Part shown: piece after piece, positions 63,519 through 64,000 of the stretch
Numbering within the stretch: position 1 is the stretch's first letter
Layout: the number at the start of each line of letters is the position of its first letter
From: Chryseobacterium lathyri
GTDB lineage: Bacteria; Bacteroidota; Bacteroidia; Flavobacteriales; Weeksellaceae
Length of the DNA: 64,000 bases
Assembly (NCBI RefSeq): GCF_030812195.1
Contig: NZ_JAUSSF010000002.1
Coordinates: 62,001 to 126,000 of the forward strand
Direction of reading: 5' to 3'
Made by a program: the position numbers and the translations under genes
The notes under the pieces: model-generated
Databases searched by the model: none
Told to the model about the DNA's origin: nothing
Seen by the model: only the letters and a program-made list of their open reading frames with translations

Positions 63519-64000
63519 TCAGACAAATTTTTTCAATTTTCTTGGAGCATATTCTGCTACCAGATCTGCAATGGCTCTAATATGATCAGGGGTTGTACCA
63601 CAGCATCCGCCTATGATATTGATCAGTCCCTTCTCTACATATTCTTTGATCTGTCTTGCCATATCCTCCGGTGTTTCATCATATTTTCCAAAAGCATTGG
63701 GAAGTCCGGCATTCGGATAAGCTGAAACATAGAATTCCGAATTATGGGCTAATGTTTCCAGATACGGCGTCAGCTGATCAGCACCCAATGCACAGTTGAA
63801 ACCTACACTTAATAAGTTTAGATGTGACACTGAGATCAGGAATGCTTCTGCCGTCTGCCCGCTCAATGTTCTTCCTGAAGCATCAGTGATTGTTCCGGAA
63901 ACCATGATCGGGATTTTTATATTCCTTTCTTCCTGAATTTCATCAATAGCAAACAAAGCGGCTTTTGCATTCAGTGTATCGAAGATGGTTTCTACCAGAA
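63519..64000 (-). CDS. metH: Methionine synthase, N-terminal gene: homocysteine S-methyltransferase domain (cut by window end)
   Basis: Open from the window edge (64000) to the stop at 63519; about 160 residues are visible. They are the C-terminal part of a Pfam S-methyl_trans domain: [15 protein letters not shown], the zinc Cys in VGFNCALGA, and the double Cys zinc motif [14 protein letters not shown]. It binds homocysteine and zinc and supplies the half of MetH that is missing from the gene at 59677. The start is outside the window. Confidence 0.92.
   Translation of the reverse strand, partial: LVETIFDTLNAKAALFAIDEIQEERNIKIPIMVSGTITDASGRTLSGQTAEAFLISVSHLNLLSVGFNCALGADQLTPYLETLAHNSEFYVSAYPNAGLPNAFGKYDETPEDMARQIKEYVEKGLINIIGGCCGTTPDHIRAIADLVAEYAPRKLKKFV

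Noticed and set aside
1..64000. Possible tRNA, rRNA, CRISPR, transposase or phage genes
   Set aside because: Looked for the usual motifs (tRNA T-loops, spaced direct repeats, DDE transposases, integrases) and saw none.

Overview
This is AT-rich DNA from a member of the Bacteroidota, most like Chryseobacterium (family Weeksellaceae). Four things point there. Many start sites carry the Bacteroidota -7 promoter box TAnnTTTG, often with a TTG about 20 bases upstream. The proteins include a type IX secretion cargo, SusC/TonB-type outer-membrane receptors and many lipoproteins. Methionine synthase is split into two genes. Two short GG-leader peptides resemble the bacteriocin-like peptides known from Chryseobacterium. 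No insertion sequence, prophage, tRNA, rRNA or CRISPR array was seen.

Layout. 1-2436: end of a phenylacetate-degradation operon (paaE partial, paaK) with a TetR regulator and a palindromic operator in front of paaK. 2907-5501: the ClpB disaggregase. 5650-12769: an accessory block with two tiny cysteine-rich GG-leader peptides, three paralogous M43 metalloprotease lipoproteins and, between the first two proteases, a four-gene unit (unknown soluble protein, membrane protein, NarL-type kinase, LuxR-type regulator). 12821-26484: an M1 peptidase, a TonB-type receptor, two OmpR-type two-component systems, a secreted EEP hydrolase, an SDR dehydrogenase, a DUF1573 protein and a GH92 mannosidase. 26728-35323: pyrC, a Wzx-like flippase, a sugar nucleotidyltransferase, a DUF4292 lipoprotein, an EnvC-like protein, tatA, DUF4254, a lipoprotein and ribA. 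36220-41117: one operon of GH3, bshA, DUF2851, PspC and GNAT. 41198-44399: a SIMPL protein and a tandem triplet of regulatory-domain-like proteins. 44583-47723: a RecB/AddA-like helicase-nuclease. 47741-47938: a convergent intergenic region with a DnaA-box cluster and a very strong hairpin. 47954-57373: ferritin, a Spy-like protein, a Y/D- and GGFR-rich secreted protein, a DPE2-type MalQ, a T9SS cargo, cysS, a DinB-like protein and folE. 57464-64000: a GNAT-like protein, then metF, the metH C-terminal gene, a fatty-acid desaturase and the metH N-terminal gene (cut by the window end).

How it works together. Much of the window serves the cell envelope: secreted proteases and glycosidases, outer-membrane receptors, surface lipoproteins, and sensors that probably control them. 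Both OmpR-type systems have GTTAA direct repeats with 10-11 base period ahead of their own promoters, which suggests autoregulation and possibly control of the divergent neighbours. Several likely starts lie 9-12 bases after the promoter, so 5' leaders are very short; the TTG inside TAnnTTTG is easily mistaken for a start codon in this genome.

The least explained items are the two GG-leader peptides, the 7440-10062 sensory unit, the triplet at 42004-44399 and the DnaA-box cluster.
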